Made by a program: the position numbers and the translations under genes
Assembly: GCA_046050125.1 (NCBI GenBank)
Contig: JBJOQB010000042.1
Location: 1-8,214, forward strand
Source: JAHFQJ01 sp046050125
Lineage (GTDB): Bacteria; Pseudomonadota; Gammaproteobacteria; Burkholderiales; Burkholderiaceae
DNA length: 8,214 bases
Direction of reading: 5' to 3'
The notes under the pieces: generated by a model
The model's database searches: none
Told to the model about the DNA's origin: nothing
Seen by the model: the letters and a program-made list of their open reading frames with translations, nothing else
Part shown: in pieces, positions 1 to 6,961 of the stretch
Layout: each line of letters begins with the position of its first letter
Position numbering within the stretch: the first letter of the stretch is position 1

Positions 1-1095
1 TTAGCTCAAATTATTGCTAATAGAAGTAGCAGAAGCAGTGCTATTGGTTCTAAATTAGGTCTACGAGAGGATACTTCAAATATTAATTTAGATAACATAC
101 AAGGATTAGCAGATGATAATCCAGAATCTGTCAAAGGATTACAAGATTTACTAAGCAACATATCGGGATTTTCTGGAGGACAACCTCAATTATCACCTTC
201 TCAAATACAAGCACTTAATGCACTGAACGCACTTAACACAAACAGAAGTAATAGAAGTAGCCAAGTTCAACAAAGAAGCAGACAAACAAGTATGGCTGGC
301 TCTGGACTAAATGGAGTTGAAAAAGCATCGAGTATTAATGTAAATGATATAATACAAGGACTAGCTGATGATAATCCAGAATCTGTCAAAGGATTACAAG
401 ATTTAATAAGCAACTTATCGGGATTTTCAGGGGAACAACCTCAATTATCACCCTCTCAAATACAAGCCCTTAATGCACTGAACTCACTTAATGCAAACAG
501 AAGTAATAGAAGTAGCCAAGTTCAACAAAGAAGCAGAAAAACAAGTATGGCTAGTTTTGGCGAAATGAGTAAAAAATCTGTTTTACCATCTCAATTACAA
601 GATTTAAATGAGGAACAATTAAAATTATCACTAGCAGCAACCTCAAAAGCTCCATCAAGTGTATCAAAGAAAAATTTAGCAAGAGGCAATTTAAGTTCAG
701 GTAGACGTACTAACTTAACATCAAATGGAGCTATTTCAAAGTCTGTACATTACACACCAGCACCACATGAAATGATTGACCCAGCTAATGAATCTGACTC
801 ATCTGATATGTCAACTATGGTATCAATTGGCAAAGATGTGGGAAATATAAAGCCTCGTAGCAATCCTAGAACCCCATCTAGGGTCAGTGTTAATAAATCT
901 GTGCAATTATGGAAAAATCAAGTAGTTAAATCAAAAGCTCCATCATTTGTATCTGGATTAACTAATGAATCTGGTTCTACATTCTCCCTTCCACATAATA
1001 AAGTAGTTAAATTTAAAATTAATGGAAGTAAAATTAGAATAGCTCCAGAACCTGAAGAAAGTATTGCACCAAGTAGTTCTGCATCAAATAAATAA
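1..1095 (+). CDS. Ser/Asn/Gln-rich tandem-repeat protein, C-terminal part (5' end outside window)
   Basis: I do not recognise this protein. The frame is open from the first base, so the ATG at 292 lies inside a repeat and is not the start; at least 364 residues are visible. Two 69-residue units (codons at 91-297 and 346-552) share 62 residues. They begin with a helical stretch (QGLADDNPESVKGLQDL), continue with an LSPSQIQALNALN segment, and end in an Arg/Ser/Gln-rich segment. The first 60 bases look like the tail of an earlier, diverged unit (NRSSRSS compared with NRSNRSS). The remaining 180 residues are low complexity, with SKAPS-x-VS twice, a KSV motif three times and an acidic/Ser-rich end. 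No membrane segment or cysteine is visible, and any signal peptide would be off-window. The next gene on this strand is a response regulator 95 bp away with its own promoter. A surface or secreted protein, or a host-directed effector, is possible, but nothing in the sequence decides this. Confidence 0.8.
   Translation, partial: LAQIIANRSSRSSAIGSKLGLREDTSNINLDNIQGLADDNPESVKGLQDLLSNISGFSGGQPQLSPSQIQALNALNALNTNRSNRSSQVQQRSRQTSMAGSGLNGVEKASSINVNDIIQGLADDNPESVKGLQDLISNLSGFSGEQPQLSPSQIQALNALNSLNANRSNRSSQVQQRSRKTSMASFGEMSKKSVLPSQLQDLNEEQLKLSLAATSKAPSSVSKKNLARGNLSSGRRTNLTSNGAISKSVHYTPAPHEMIDPANESDSSDMSTMVSIGKDVGNIKPRSNPRTPSRVSVNKSVQLWKNQVVKSKAPSFVSGLTNESGSTFSLPHNKVVKFKINGSKIRIAPEPEESIAPSSSASNK
91..297 (+). 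repeat. Tandem coding repeat, unit 1 (69 codons of a 255-bp period)
   Basis: This is the first complete unit of the in-frame repeat. It aligns without gaps to the unit exactly 255 bp downstream. Over 100-297 I count 13 base differences in 198 (about 93% identity), with exact runs of 39 bases (112-150) and 42 bases (241-282). The 16 codons that follow, up to the next unit, are not repeated after unit 2. Confidence 0.93.
346..552 (+). repeat. Tandem coding repeat, unit 2 (69 codons)
   Basis: This is the second unit, offset by exactly 255 bp from unit 1. Seven of its 69 residues differ from unit 1, mostly conservatively (Leu/Ile swaps, Ala/Ser, Gln/Lys). About half of the base changes counted over 100-297 against 355-552 are synonymous, so the copies are recent or kept alike by recombination while the reading frame stays under selection. 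After it the protein turns into a non-repeated low-complexity tail. Confidence 0.93.
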
Positions 1096-1134
1096 AATTA
1101 ATTTTATTCAACAAATTACTTAACATAATGAATA

Positions 1135-1169
1135 GTTACACATTATAATATTTTTGTTATACTGTGTAA
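1135..1169 (+). promoter_or_regulatory. Promoter of the response-regulator gene embedded in a 13-bp inverted repeat
   Basis: A sigma70-like promoter is visible: -35 GTTACA (1135-1140, 4 of 6 consensus bases), a 17-bp spacer, and -10 TATACT (1158-1163, 5 of 6). It implies a short leader of about 20 nt. The arms TTACACATTATAA (1136-1148) and TTATACTGTGTAA (1157-1169) are inverted complements at 12 of 13 positions around an 8-bp centre, and they cover both promoter hexamers. That placement fits an operator that would block or steer RNA polymerase, most simply autoregulation by the adjacent regulator. OmpR-family proteins more often use direct repeats, so another factor is possible. A hairpin terminator for the upstream gene is less likely because no T-tract follows. 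Confidence 0.5.
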
Positions 1170-1190
1170 TATTCTAACTCAAACATACTT

Positions 1191-1868
1191 ATGCGTGTAT
1201 TAATCATTGAAGATGAAGTAGCAATTGCCAAAGGTATTGCTCAACATTTATTAGAGCATGGCATTCAATCAGAACATGCAACAGAAGTTGTTTTGGCAGA
1301 ATATGCTCTCAAAAATAGTCAATTTGATTTAGTTATTTTAGACTTAGGTCTACCAAACATTGATGGCATGGAAATTCTCAAAAGAATTCGTGTTAAATAT
1401 TCCATGCCTGTTATCGTATTAACTGCAAGAGATGCGTTAGAATCAAAAGTAAATGCATTTAATTTAGGTGCTGATGATTACATGGTAAAACCATTTGAAA
1501 TTGATGAGCTTTTAGTAAGAATTTATGCATTATCTCGCAGAAAATTTGTCAATAACAACCTACCTATTGAAATAAAAGTCGGAAAATTAAGACTTGTTGA
1601 ATCTGAAAAAAGAATTTATGTTGGAGTAGATTCAATTGATTTATCAGTAAGGGAATATAGCGTATTGAGCTTACTTATGCAAAAAAATAATAAAGTAGTA
1701 AGCAAACGAGCATTACAAGAATTTTTAACTAAAGAAAGTCCAGATGATTGGATTACAGAAACTGCAATTGAGGTTTATATACACAGAGTTAGAAAAAAAA
1801 TTGAAGAATATAATGTCGAGATTAATACTGTTAGAGGATTTGGATACTTATTAAAACCATTAAGCTAA
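1191..1868 (+). CDS. OmpR/PhoB-family DNA-binding response regulator (orphan in this window)
   Basis: This is a two-component transcription factor of 225 residues, the normal length for the family. Residues 1-115 are a receiver domain with acidic pocket residues Glu7 and Asp8, phosphoacceptor Asp51 (in VILDLGLP), Thr78 and Lys100 (in MVKPF), so phosphorylation chemistry looks intact. Residues about 128-223 are a winged helix with the typical end INTVRGFGYLL and the recognition-helix region TETAIEVYIHRVRKKI. It resembles the QseB/PmrA/TctD group, but I cannot assign a specific orthologue. These genes usually lie next to a sensor histidine kinase; here the neighbours are a repeat protein and queG. 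The ATG at 1191 starts at the conserved MRVLIIEDE, so the start is firm, although no Shine-Dalgarno sequence precedes it. The promoter lies within an inverted repeat just upstream. Confidence 0.93.
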   Translation: MRVLIIEDEVAIAKGIAQHLLEHGIQSEHATEVVLAEYALKNSQFDLVILDLGLPNIDGMEILKRIRVKYSMPVIVLTARDALESKVNAFNLGADDYMVKPFEIDELLVRIYALSRRKFVNNNLPIEIKVGKLRLVESEKRIYVGVDSIDLSVREYSVLSLLMQKNNKVVSKRALQEFLTKESPDDWITETAIEVYIHRVRKKIEEYNVEINTVRGFGYLLKPLS

Positions 1869-1929
1869 TTTTATTCATTAAAATAATATATCAACATAAA
1901 TTCTTATATAGTCTCTACAATCAAAAAAT

Positions 1930-3150
1930 ATGCTAAATAATTTGAGCTTAGATATTTTAAAACAAATAAAAGAATATCTGACGCTTCAGGCTCGACAATT
2001 GCACTTAGAAATAAGTATATCTGATTTAGATTTAAGCAAAGCAAATGAATATCTCAAAACTTGGTTAGATAATAATATGCACGGAACAATGGATTACATG
2101 CAAAAGCATGCGTATATACGCAGCAATCCCGCTGAGCTTTTACCAACAGCAATTAGAGCTATTATGGTAAGAATTAATTATAACTATTTATCTAATCAAC
2201 AACTAAAGCAAGAACTATCCAATGTTTATACATTTACGCCAATAAATGAAATTAATTCTAATAACTCTAGCAATTATGGTAATTTATTAGATAATAGTGC
2301 CGTAATTTCAATGTATGCAAGAGGTAGAGACTATCATAAAGTACTACGTAAACAAGTAGAAAAACTAGCCAGCATTATGCATGAATATATACAATCTCTA
2401 AATTTAAGCGAAAATAATTTATTTGATTATCGAGTGTTTACTGATTCTGCTCCAATTATGGAAGTGGAGCTAGCACAAAAAAGTGGGCTTGGTTGGAGAG
2501 GAAAGCATACATTATTAATTAATCCAAAAATTGGCTCGTTATTTTTTCTTGGTGGCATGCTTACAAATTTACCATTAGAAGTAGATACACCAATTAAAAA
2601 CCATTGTGGAAAATGCTCAAATTGTATTGATATTTGCCCAACTAAAGCAATAATTGCACCATATCAAGTTGATGCTCGCAAATGTATATCTTATTTAACT
2701 ATCGAGCATGATGGAGCTATTCCATTAGAATATCGCAAATTAATTGGTAAACATATTTATGGCTGTGATGAATGCCAATTAGTTTGCCCATGGAATAAAT
2801 TTGCTCAAAAAAGCATGGTATTAGATTTTAAACCAAGAGAATACCCAACTAATTTAATTGATTTATGGAATTGGTCAGAGGATAAATTCCTTAAAACCAT
2901 GGAAGGAACAGCAATTAGAAGAATTGGATATATTAAATGGCAACGTAATATAGCCGTTGTTATGGGAAATTATATCTCTAATCTACAAGAAATAATGCAT
3001 AATTTAACTAATTCACAAAATGATTTAGATGATATACAAAATAATATTAATCTATTAAAATCAGAGTTAGAAAAAAAATTACACCAAGAAAGCACAAGTG
3101 AATTGGTAAAAGAGCATATTATATGGTCTTTGAAGCTTAGTATAATATGA
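1930..3150 (+). CDS. queG: Epoxyqueuosine reductase QueG
   Basis: This is a cobalamin- and iron-sulfur-dependent cytoplasmic enzyme that reduces epoxyqueuosine to queuosine at wobble position 34 of the Asp, Asn, His and Tyr tRNAs, the last step of the pathway. Both [4Fe-4S] motifs are complete: Cys226, 229, 232 and 236 (CGKCSNCIDICPTKA), and Cys252 with Cys279, 282 and 286 (YGCDECQLVCPWNKF). The family signature ARGRDYHKVLRK contains the conserved Asp (134) proposed as proton donor. FTDSAPIMEVELAQKSGLGW and the C-terminal RRIGYIKWQRNIAVVMGN are also typical. At 406 residues it is somewhat longer than the roughly 380 usual; the excess includes an Asn/Ser-rich stretch around residues 104-123 and a hydrophilic segment near 357-388. 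It starts 61 bp after the response regulator with no Shine-Dalgarno sequence, and read-through from that gene is possible. Confidence 0.96.
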   Translation: MLNNLSLDILKQIKEYLTLQARQLHLEISISDLDLSKANEYLKTWLDNNMHGTMDYMQKHAYIRSNPAELLPTAIRAIMVRINYNYLSNQQLKQELSNVYTFTPINEINSNNSSNYGNLLDNSAVISMYARGRDYHKVLRKQVEKLASIMHEYIQSLNLSENNLFDYRVFTDSAPIMEVELAQKSGLGWRGKHTLLINPKIGSLFFLGGMLTNLPLEVDTPIKNHCGKCSNCIDICPTKAIIAPYQVDARKCISYLTIEHDGAIPLEYRKLIGKHIYGCDECQLVCPWNKFAQKSMVLDFKPREYPTNLIDLWNWSEDKFLKTMEGTAIRRIGYIKWQRNIAVVMGNYISNLQEIMHNLTNSQNDLDDIQNNINLLKSELEKKLHQESTSELVKEHIIWSLKLSII

Positions 3151-3155
3151 TTCTA

Positions 3156-3196
3156 AGTAAGCATAAATTAAAAAATAAAGTATGCTTACTAATTTT
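3156..3196. terminator. Hairpin between convergent queG and serS
   Basis: A perfect 10-bp inverted repeat, AGTAAGCATA (3156-3165) and TATGCTTACT (3181-3190), with a 15-nt A-rich loop lies in the 63 bp between the two stop codons. Reading rightward it is followed by AATTTTAA, a weak T-run, so it probably terminates queG transcription. For serS, reading leftward, the downstream side is less T-rich, so termination there would be weaker. The position between convergent genes supports a shared terminator. Confidence 0.6.
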
Positions 3197-3213
3197 AACC
3201 CATATTAGGTAAA

Positions 3214-4497
3214 TTATAACTTATCAAATCCACAGTACTGCCTTAACACTTCAGGAACTGTAACACTACCATCAGCATTTTGATAATTCTCTAGAATTGC
3301 TACTAGTGTTCTACCAACAGCTAATGCAGAACCATTTAATGTATGCACAAATTCTGTTTTATTATCTTTGTTCTTAAATCTTGCCTGCATTCTACGTGCT
3401 TGAAAATCTAACATATTAGAACATGAAGATATTTCTCTATAGGTATTTTGTGCTGGTAACCAAACTTCTAAATCATATGTTTTACAGCTTCCAAAACCCA
3501 TATCGCCTGTACATAACAGCACACTTCTAAATGGTAAATCTAACATTTTTAAAATGTCTTTAGCGTGTCCTGTTAACTCTTCTAATGCGTCAAATGAAGT
3601 TTGCGGAGATACAATTTGCACTAATTCTACTTTATCAAATTGATGCTGTCTAATCATACCTTTTGTATCTCTTCCATGACTACCAGCTTCAGACCTAAAA
3701 CATGGAGTGTGAGCCACAAATCTTAGTGGTAACTCACTTTCTTTTAGCATTACATCTCTTACCATATTAGTAATTGGAACTTCAGCTGTTGGAATTAGGT
3801 AAAAATTCTCAATTCCATCATCATTATTACCAATATTTCTTGGCACTTTGAATAAATCTTCTTCAAATTTTGGTAGCTGTCCTGTGCCTTTCATGCTATC
3901 ACTATTTACAATATAAGGAACATATACTTCTTGATAGCCATTATTAATATGCGTATTTAACATAAATTGGGCTAAAGCACGATGTAAAGTAGCCATTTTA
4001 CCTTTTAAAGTAGCAAATCTACTACCAGATAATTTTGTAGCTGTTGCAAAGTCCAAGCCTAAATTTTCGCCAATTTCAGTATGGTCTTTAACTGTAAAAT
4101 CAAATTTAGGCACATCTTTAAATTTATCTACTTCTACATTTCCTGTTTCATCACTTCCAAATGGCACGCTTTCATGCGGTAAATTTGGTATATTAAGTAT
4201 AATATTATTTAATTCAATTTGAACATCATCTAGTAATACAGCTTTTTGTTTTAAATCATCAGCGATTAAATCAACATTTTTCATTAATTCAGATGCATCT
4301 TGCCCACTTTGTTTAAATTGACCAATTTGCTTTGAAATAGCATTACGTTGAGCTTGTAAAGTCTCTACATCTACTTGAATTTGCTTACGCTGTTGCTCTA
4401 AATCGATAAATTTATTTTTATCAAATTCAAAGCCTCTTTTGCTTAAAATATTAACTGTATCATCTAAATTTCTACGTAATAATTGAATATCAATCAT
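3214..4497 (-). CDS. serS: Seryl-tRNA synthetase
   Basis: This is a cytoplasmic class II aminoacyl-tRNA synthetase that charges tRNA-Ser with serine (and tRNA-Sec where present) using ATP. At 427 residues it has the usual bacterial length. Residues about 28-100 form the long coiled-coil arm that grips the tRNA-Ser variable arm. The catalytic core has TAEVP (237-241), motif 2 FRSEAGSHGRDTKGMIRQHQF (267-287), the serine-site region REISSCSN (354-361) and motif 3 NGSALAVGRTLVAILEN (388-404), all well conserved. The first codons (MIDIQLLRRN) match the family N-terminus, fixing the start. It lies on the same strand downstream of the pil genes but behind a strong terminator and with its own promoter, so it is probably an independent single-gene unit. 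The essential residues I can check are present. Confidence 0.98.
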   Translation of the reverse strand: MIDIQLLRRNLDDTVNILSKRGFEFDKNKFIDLEQQRKQIQVDVETLQAQRNAISKQIGQFKQSGQDASELMKNVDLIADDLKQKAVLLDDVQIELNNIILNIPNLPHESVPFGSDETGNVEVDKFKDVPKFDFTVKDHTEIGENLGLDFATATKLSGSRFATLKGKMATLHRALAQFMLNTHINNGYQEVYVPYIVNSDSMKGTGQLPKFEEDLFKVPRNIGNNDDGIENFYLIPTAEVPITNMVRDVMLKESELPLRFVAHTPCFRSEAGSHGRDTKGMIRQHQFDKVELVQIVSPQTSFDALEELTGHAKDILKMLDLPFRSVLLCTGDMGFGSCKTYDLEVWLPAQNTYREISSCSNMLDFQARRMQARFKNKDNKTEFVHTLNGSALAVGRTLVAILENYQNADGSVTVPEVLRQYCGFDKL

Positions 4498-4532
4498 GTT
4501 ATATATAGTTTGAGTTATAAATGTAATATAGT

Positions 4533-4561
4533 ATTATTCCGCATAGATACTATAAAATCAA
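4533..4561 (-). promoter_or_regulatory. Probable sigma70-type promoter of serS
   Basis: On the minus strand TTGATT (4556-4561; 4 of 6 matches to the -35 consensus) is followed after 17 bp by AATAAT (4533-4538; 5 of 6 matches to -10). The predicted start lies about 30 nt before the serS ATG. An 8-bp inverted repeat, TATAGTAT (4527-4534) and ATACTATA (4547-4554), overlaps the -10 and spacer; in such AT-rich DNA this may be chance. I see no T-box or other structured leader. Confidence 0.5.
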
Positions 4562-4604
4562 GGCTAATCCAGATTTAATTATCATTAGTTGCAAAATTTT
4601 AAAA

Positions 4605-4628
4605 GAATATTTGAATATTTGAATTTTT
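4605..4628. repeat. Short tandem repeat, three 8-bp units
   Basis: GAATATTT occurs twice in tandem, followed by the variant GAATTTTT. The units lie between the pilJ terminator and the serS promoter, about 45 bp upstream of the promoter's -35. An AT-rich phased element or simple slippage product are both possible; no function can be shown. The rest of the 228-bp gap between serS and pilJ holds only the promoter and terminator listed here. Confidence 0.6.
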
Positions 4629-4653
4629 AAAGTATTTAGATAAGTTTAGACAT

Positions 4654-4702
4654 AAAAAAATCCGCTAAACTATTTTATCAATTATTGATTAGTTTTAGCG
4701 GA
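4654..4702 (-). terminator. Intrinsic terminator of the pilGHIJ cluster
   Basis: On the minus strand, 24 bp after the pilJ stop, a stem with outer arms TCCGCTAAAACTAA and its near complement TAGTTTAGCGGA (4689-4702 and 4661-4672, one bulged base) encloses an AT-rich loop that can itself fold (ATCAAT and ATTGAT). It is followed directly by seven Ts (4654-4660). The GC-containing stem base plus T-tract makes a convincing Rho-independent terminator. It separates pilJ from serS, so the pil transcript ends here without further chemotaxis genes. Confidence 0.88.
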
Positions 4703-4725
4703 ATACGTGAGATTTATTTATTAAA

Positions 4726-6888
4726 TTAAACAACTGTAAATCTTGATACAGACTGTTCTAATTTTTTCATAATATTACTTAATGTTTTAATTGATTCACT
4801 TGTGTGAGTTGTACCTTGTAATGTTTGTTCTGTTAATTGTAGTAACTGTTTAATATTTTCTGATACATAATTTGCAGTATGGCTTTCTTGGCTCATATCA
4901 TTTGCAAAAATTTCCATACCATGCACCAATTTTTGATTAGTTTCTTGAATTTTAACTAATGCATTATCCATCGCATCTGTAAGTTGACTACCTTCAACAA
5001 CACCTTGAATAGAATGTTCCATAGCAGAACCAGCACTTTGTACATCAACTTGAATGGTACTAATTAATTGACCAATCTGTTGTGTTGCTTGTGCTGATTT
5101 TTCAGCCAAGTTCTGAATTTCCTGAGCAATTACACTAAAGCCACGCCCTGACTCTCCAGCATTTGCTGCTTGAATTGCTGCATTTATAGCTAAAATATGT
5201 GTTTGTTGGGTAATATTATCAATTAAATCTGTAATTTCACTAATTTGCAATGATGATTCGCCAAGTCTTTTAATATGTTTTGATGTATCTTGAATTTGCA
5301 CACGAATTGCTTGCATACCACTAATTGCACGCTGTGATGCATCTTGCCCTTCACGTGTTACCCTAATTGCATCTTGTGCATCTACCATTGATTGACCTGT
5401 TTTATCTGCCATATCATGCATATTTTTAGCAATGTTTTCAATAGCCTTAGCAGATATTTCAATTTGTTGTGCTTGTTGACTAGTACTAGATAGCAATTGT
5501 AAAGAAGTTGTTTGTACATTATTAAATGCTTGTGTAGCTTGATTAGCTGTAGATTGCACCCTTTGTACTAATCCTTTTAATTCTTCAACTGTATAATTAA
5601 TAAAGTCAGCAATTGCACCCGTAATGTTTGCATCAACCGTTGCTTGCTGTGTTAAATTACCATTTGCAATTTCTTGTAATTCATTCATTAATCTAATAAT
5701 TGCTTTTTGATTAATACTATTTTTTTGTTGCTCAATTTTTTGGCTATTCTCTGCTTCTTGTTGTCTTTTATGTGCTGAAGTTGCCCTAGCCTTATAATCT
5801 TTTAGCGATATAAATAATAAACCAATTAAAGATAGCATACTTATGCTACCACATATAAACACCCATGTACTACCAAGCATTTTTGGTACTAAATGTACTG
5901 AAAATCTACGTTGTAAACTTGCTAATTCATTACGTAAAAATTCACTATCTTGTAAAATTAGCTCTTGGCTTTTTTTAACAATAATTAAATTAGGCATTAT
6001 ATCAATAATACTATTTATATATGTTTTAATTTGAGAAAATAAATTATCTAATAAATTTATTTCATCTTTAACAGGTGCATATTGATTATTTGATTTTAGT
6101 ACATTAATTGCTTTTTCAAAATTTATTAAATCTTTGTTAATTGTAAAAACAGTATTAGGTGTAGCATCTTCTAAGCTATGTATAACATGCATATTGTATA
6201 AAATTCTATTTGCTATCAACAAAATATTTACTGTGTCTTGTATACCATAAATATTGTTTTGATGAACAAATGAATTAATTTTATCAGCTGTATCTAAAAA
6301 TTCTTCGCTTAAATGCTCTATTTGATTGTAATTTGTATTAACCTGCAATATTAAATCTTTATTTTTTAAAATATTTTCAGATGATGCCTCTGTATTTCTC
6401 CAATAACTTACAAATCTATTTAATGCTACTTGCGTATCTTGGTCTAAGTTATTTGATTTAGCATTTTTTAGTAAATCCTTAAGGTTATTTTCAACTTTTG
6501 TTTGAGACTCTACAATCTCATCAAAGCTATTTTTATCTTGTACGATAATTGAAGCAGATTTAGCTAAACGTTGTGCATGCATTAGCATTTGACTAGTATT
6601 TTCTAAATTTATGCTACGTTGACTATTTTCATAATTATTATTTATAAGTTTAACTATAGCAAATATACTACTAATTAAAAATATAATAAATAAAGCTTGC
6701 TGTATTCTAACAATAGTATTGTTTTTTATTGTAAGTCGCCCAATATGTACTGTATACATACCCGTCTCTTGCTCTGATTTTTCAGGACTAGATGCAAGAA
6801 TAGCATTATTTAGTAAATTAAATTCGCTTTTTTTGCTAAGCAGATTTTTAATTAATCTCAGTGGATTAACAATTAGTTTTTGTCTCAT
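4726..6888 (-). CDS. pilJ: PilJ, type IV pilus methyl-accepting chemosensory receptor
   Basis: This is the inner-membrane receptor of the pilus chemosensory (Pil-Chp) system. In order it has a cytoplasmic N-terminus of about 62 residues, TM1 (about 64-83), a periplasmic sensor (84-337) with the PilJ-type element MLMHAQRLAKSA (101-112), TM2 (about 338-361), and a HAMP-like region ending in GNLTQQATVDANITGAIADF (410-429), which is characteristic of PilJ. The signalling tip is around 552-590 (ITQQTHILAINAAIQAANAGE, then GRGFSVIAQE). The C-terminus LEQSVSRF resembles PilJ and lacks a methylation-enzyme tether. It is 720 residues against about 680 in Pseudomonas; the excess is mostly the N-terminal extension. 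Met44 (6757-6759) is an alternative start that would put TM1 at residues 21-40. Neither start has a clear ribosome site. The gene follows pilI by 73 bp. Confidence 0.95.
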   Translation of the reverse strand: MRQKLIVNPLRLIKNLLSKKSEFNLLNNAILASSPEKSEQETGMYTVHIGRLTIKNNTIVRIQQALFIIFLISSIFAIVKLINNNYENSQRSINLENTSQMLMHAQRLAKSASIIVQDKNSFDEIVESQTKVENNLKDLLKNAKSNNLDQDTQVALNRFVSYWRNTEASSENILKNKDLILQVNTNYNQIEHLSEEFLDTADKINSFVHQNNIYGIQDTVNILLIANRILYNMHVIHSLEDATPNTVFTINKDLINFEKAINVLKSNNQYAPVKDEINLLDNLFSQIKTYINSIIDIMPNLIIVKKSQELILQDSEFLRNELASLQRRFSVHLVPKMLGSTWVFICGSISMLSLIGLLFISLKDYKARATSAHKRQQEAENSQKIEQQKNSINQKAIIRLMNELQEIANGNLTQQATVDANITGAIADFINYTVEELKGLVQRVQSTANQATQAFNNVQTTSLQLLSSTSQQAQQIEISAKAIENIAKNMHDMADKTGQSMVDAQDAIRVTREGQDASQRAISGMQAIRVQIQDTSKHIKRLGESSLQISEITDLIDNITQQTHILAINAAIQAANAGESGRGFSVIAQEIQNLAEKSAQATQQIGQLISTIQVDVQSAGSAMEHSIQGVVEGSQLTDAMDNALVKIQETNQKLVHGMEIFANDMSQESHTANYVSENIKQLLQLTEQTLQGTTHTSESIKTLSNIMKKLEQSVSRFTVV

Positions 6889-6961
6889 ATTTTTTTATAT
6901 TTTTAGTCTAGTTAAATATTTAATATTTTTTAGTTAATGTCTTAGCTATACAACAAATTAA

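Noticed and set aside
292..294. ATG at 292 as the start of the repeat protein
   Set aside because: The same frame is open back to base 1 and encodes a full repeat unit before it; this Met is the conserved TSMA position, repeated at 547.
1091..1108. 18-bp perfect palindrome AATAAAATTAATTTTATT over the stop of the repeat protein as a terminator
   Set aside because: It is entirely A/T with no loop of useful size, so the stem would be too weak; simple composition explains it.
1868..1884. ATTTTA...TAAAAT hairpin after the response regulator
   Set aside because: It has only 6 A/T pairs and no following T-tract; read-through into queG cannot be excluded.
5843..6034. Plus-strand open frame of 63 codons opposite pilJ
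   Set aside because: It is antisense to a strongly supported receptor gene, with no ribosome site or recognisable protein features.
6719..6937. Plus-strand open frame of 72 codons opposite the pilJ start
   Set aside because: Its hydrophobic look is the complement of the AT-rich TM1 and N-terminal coding region.
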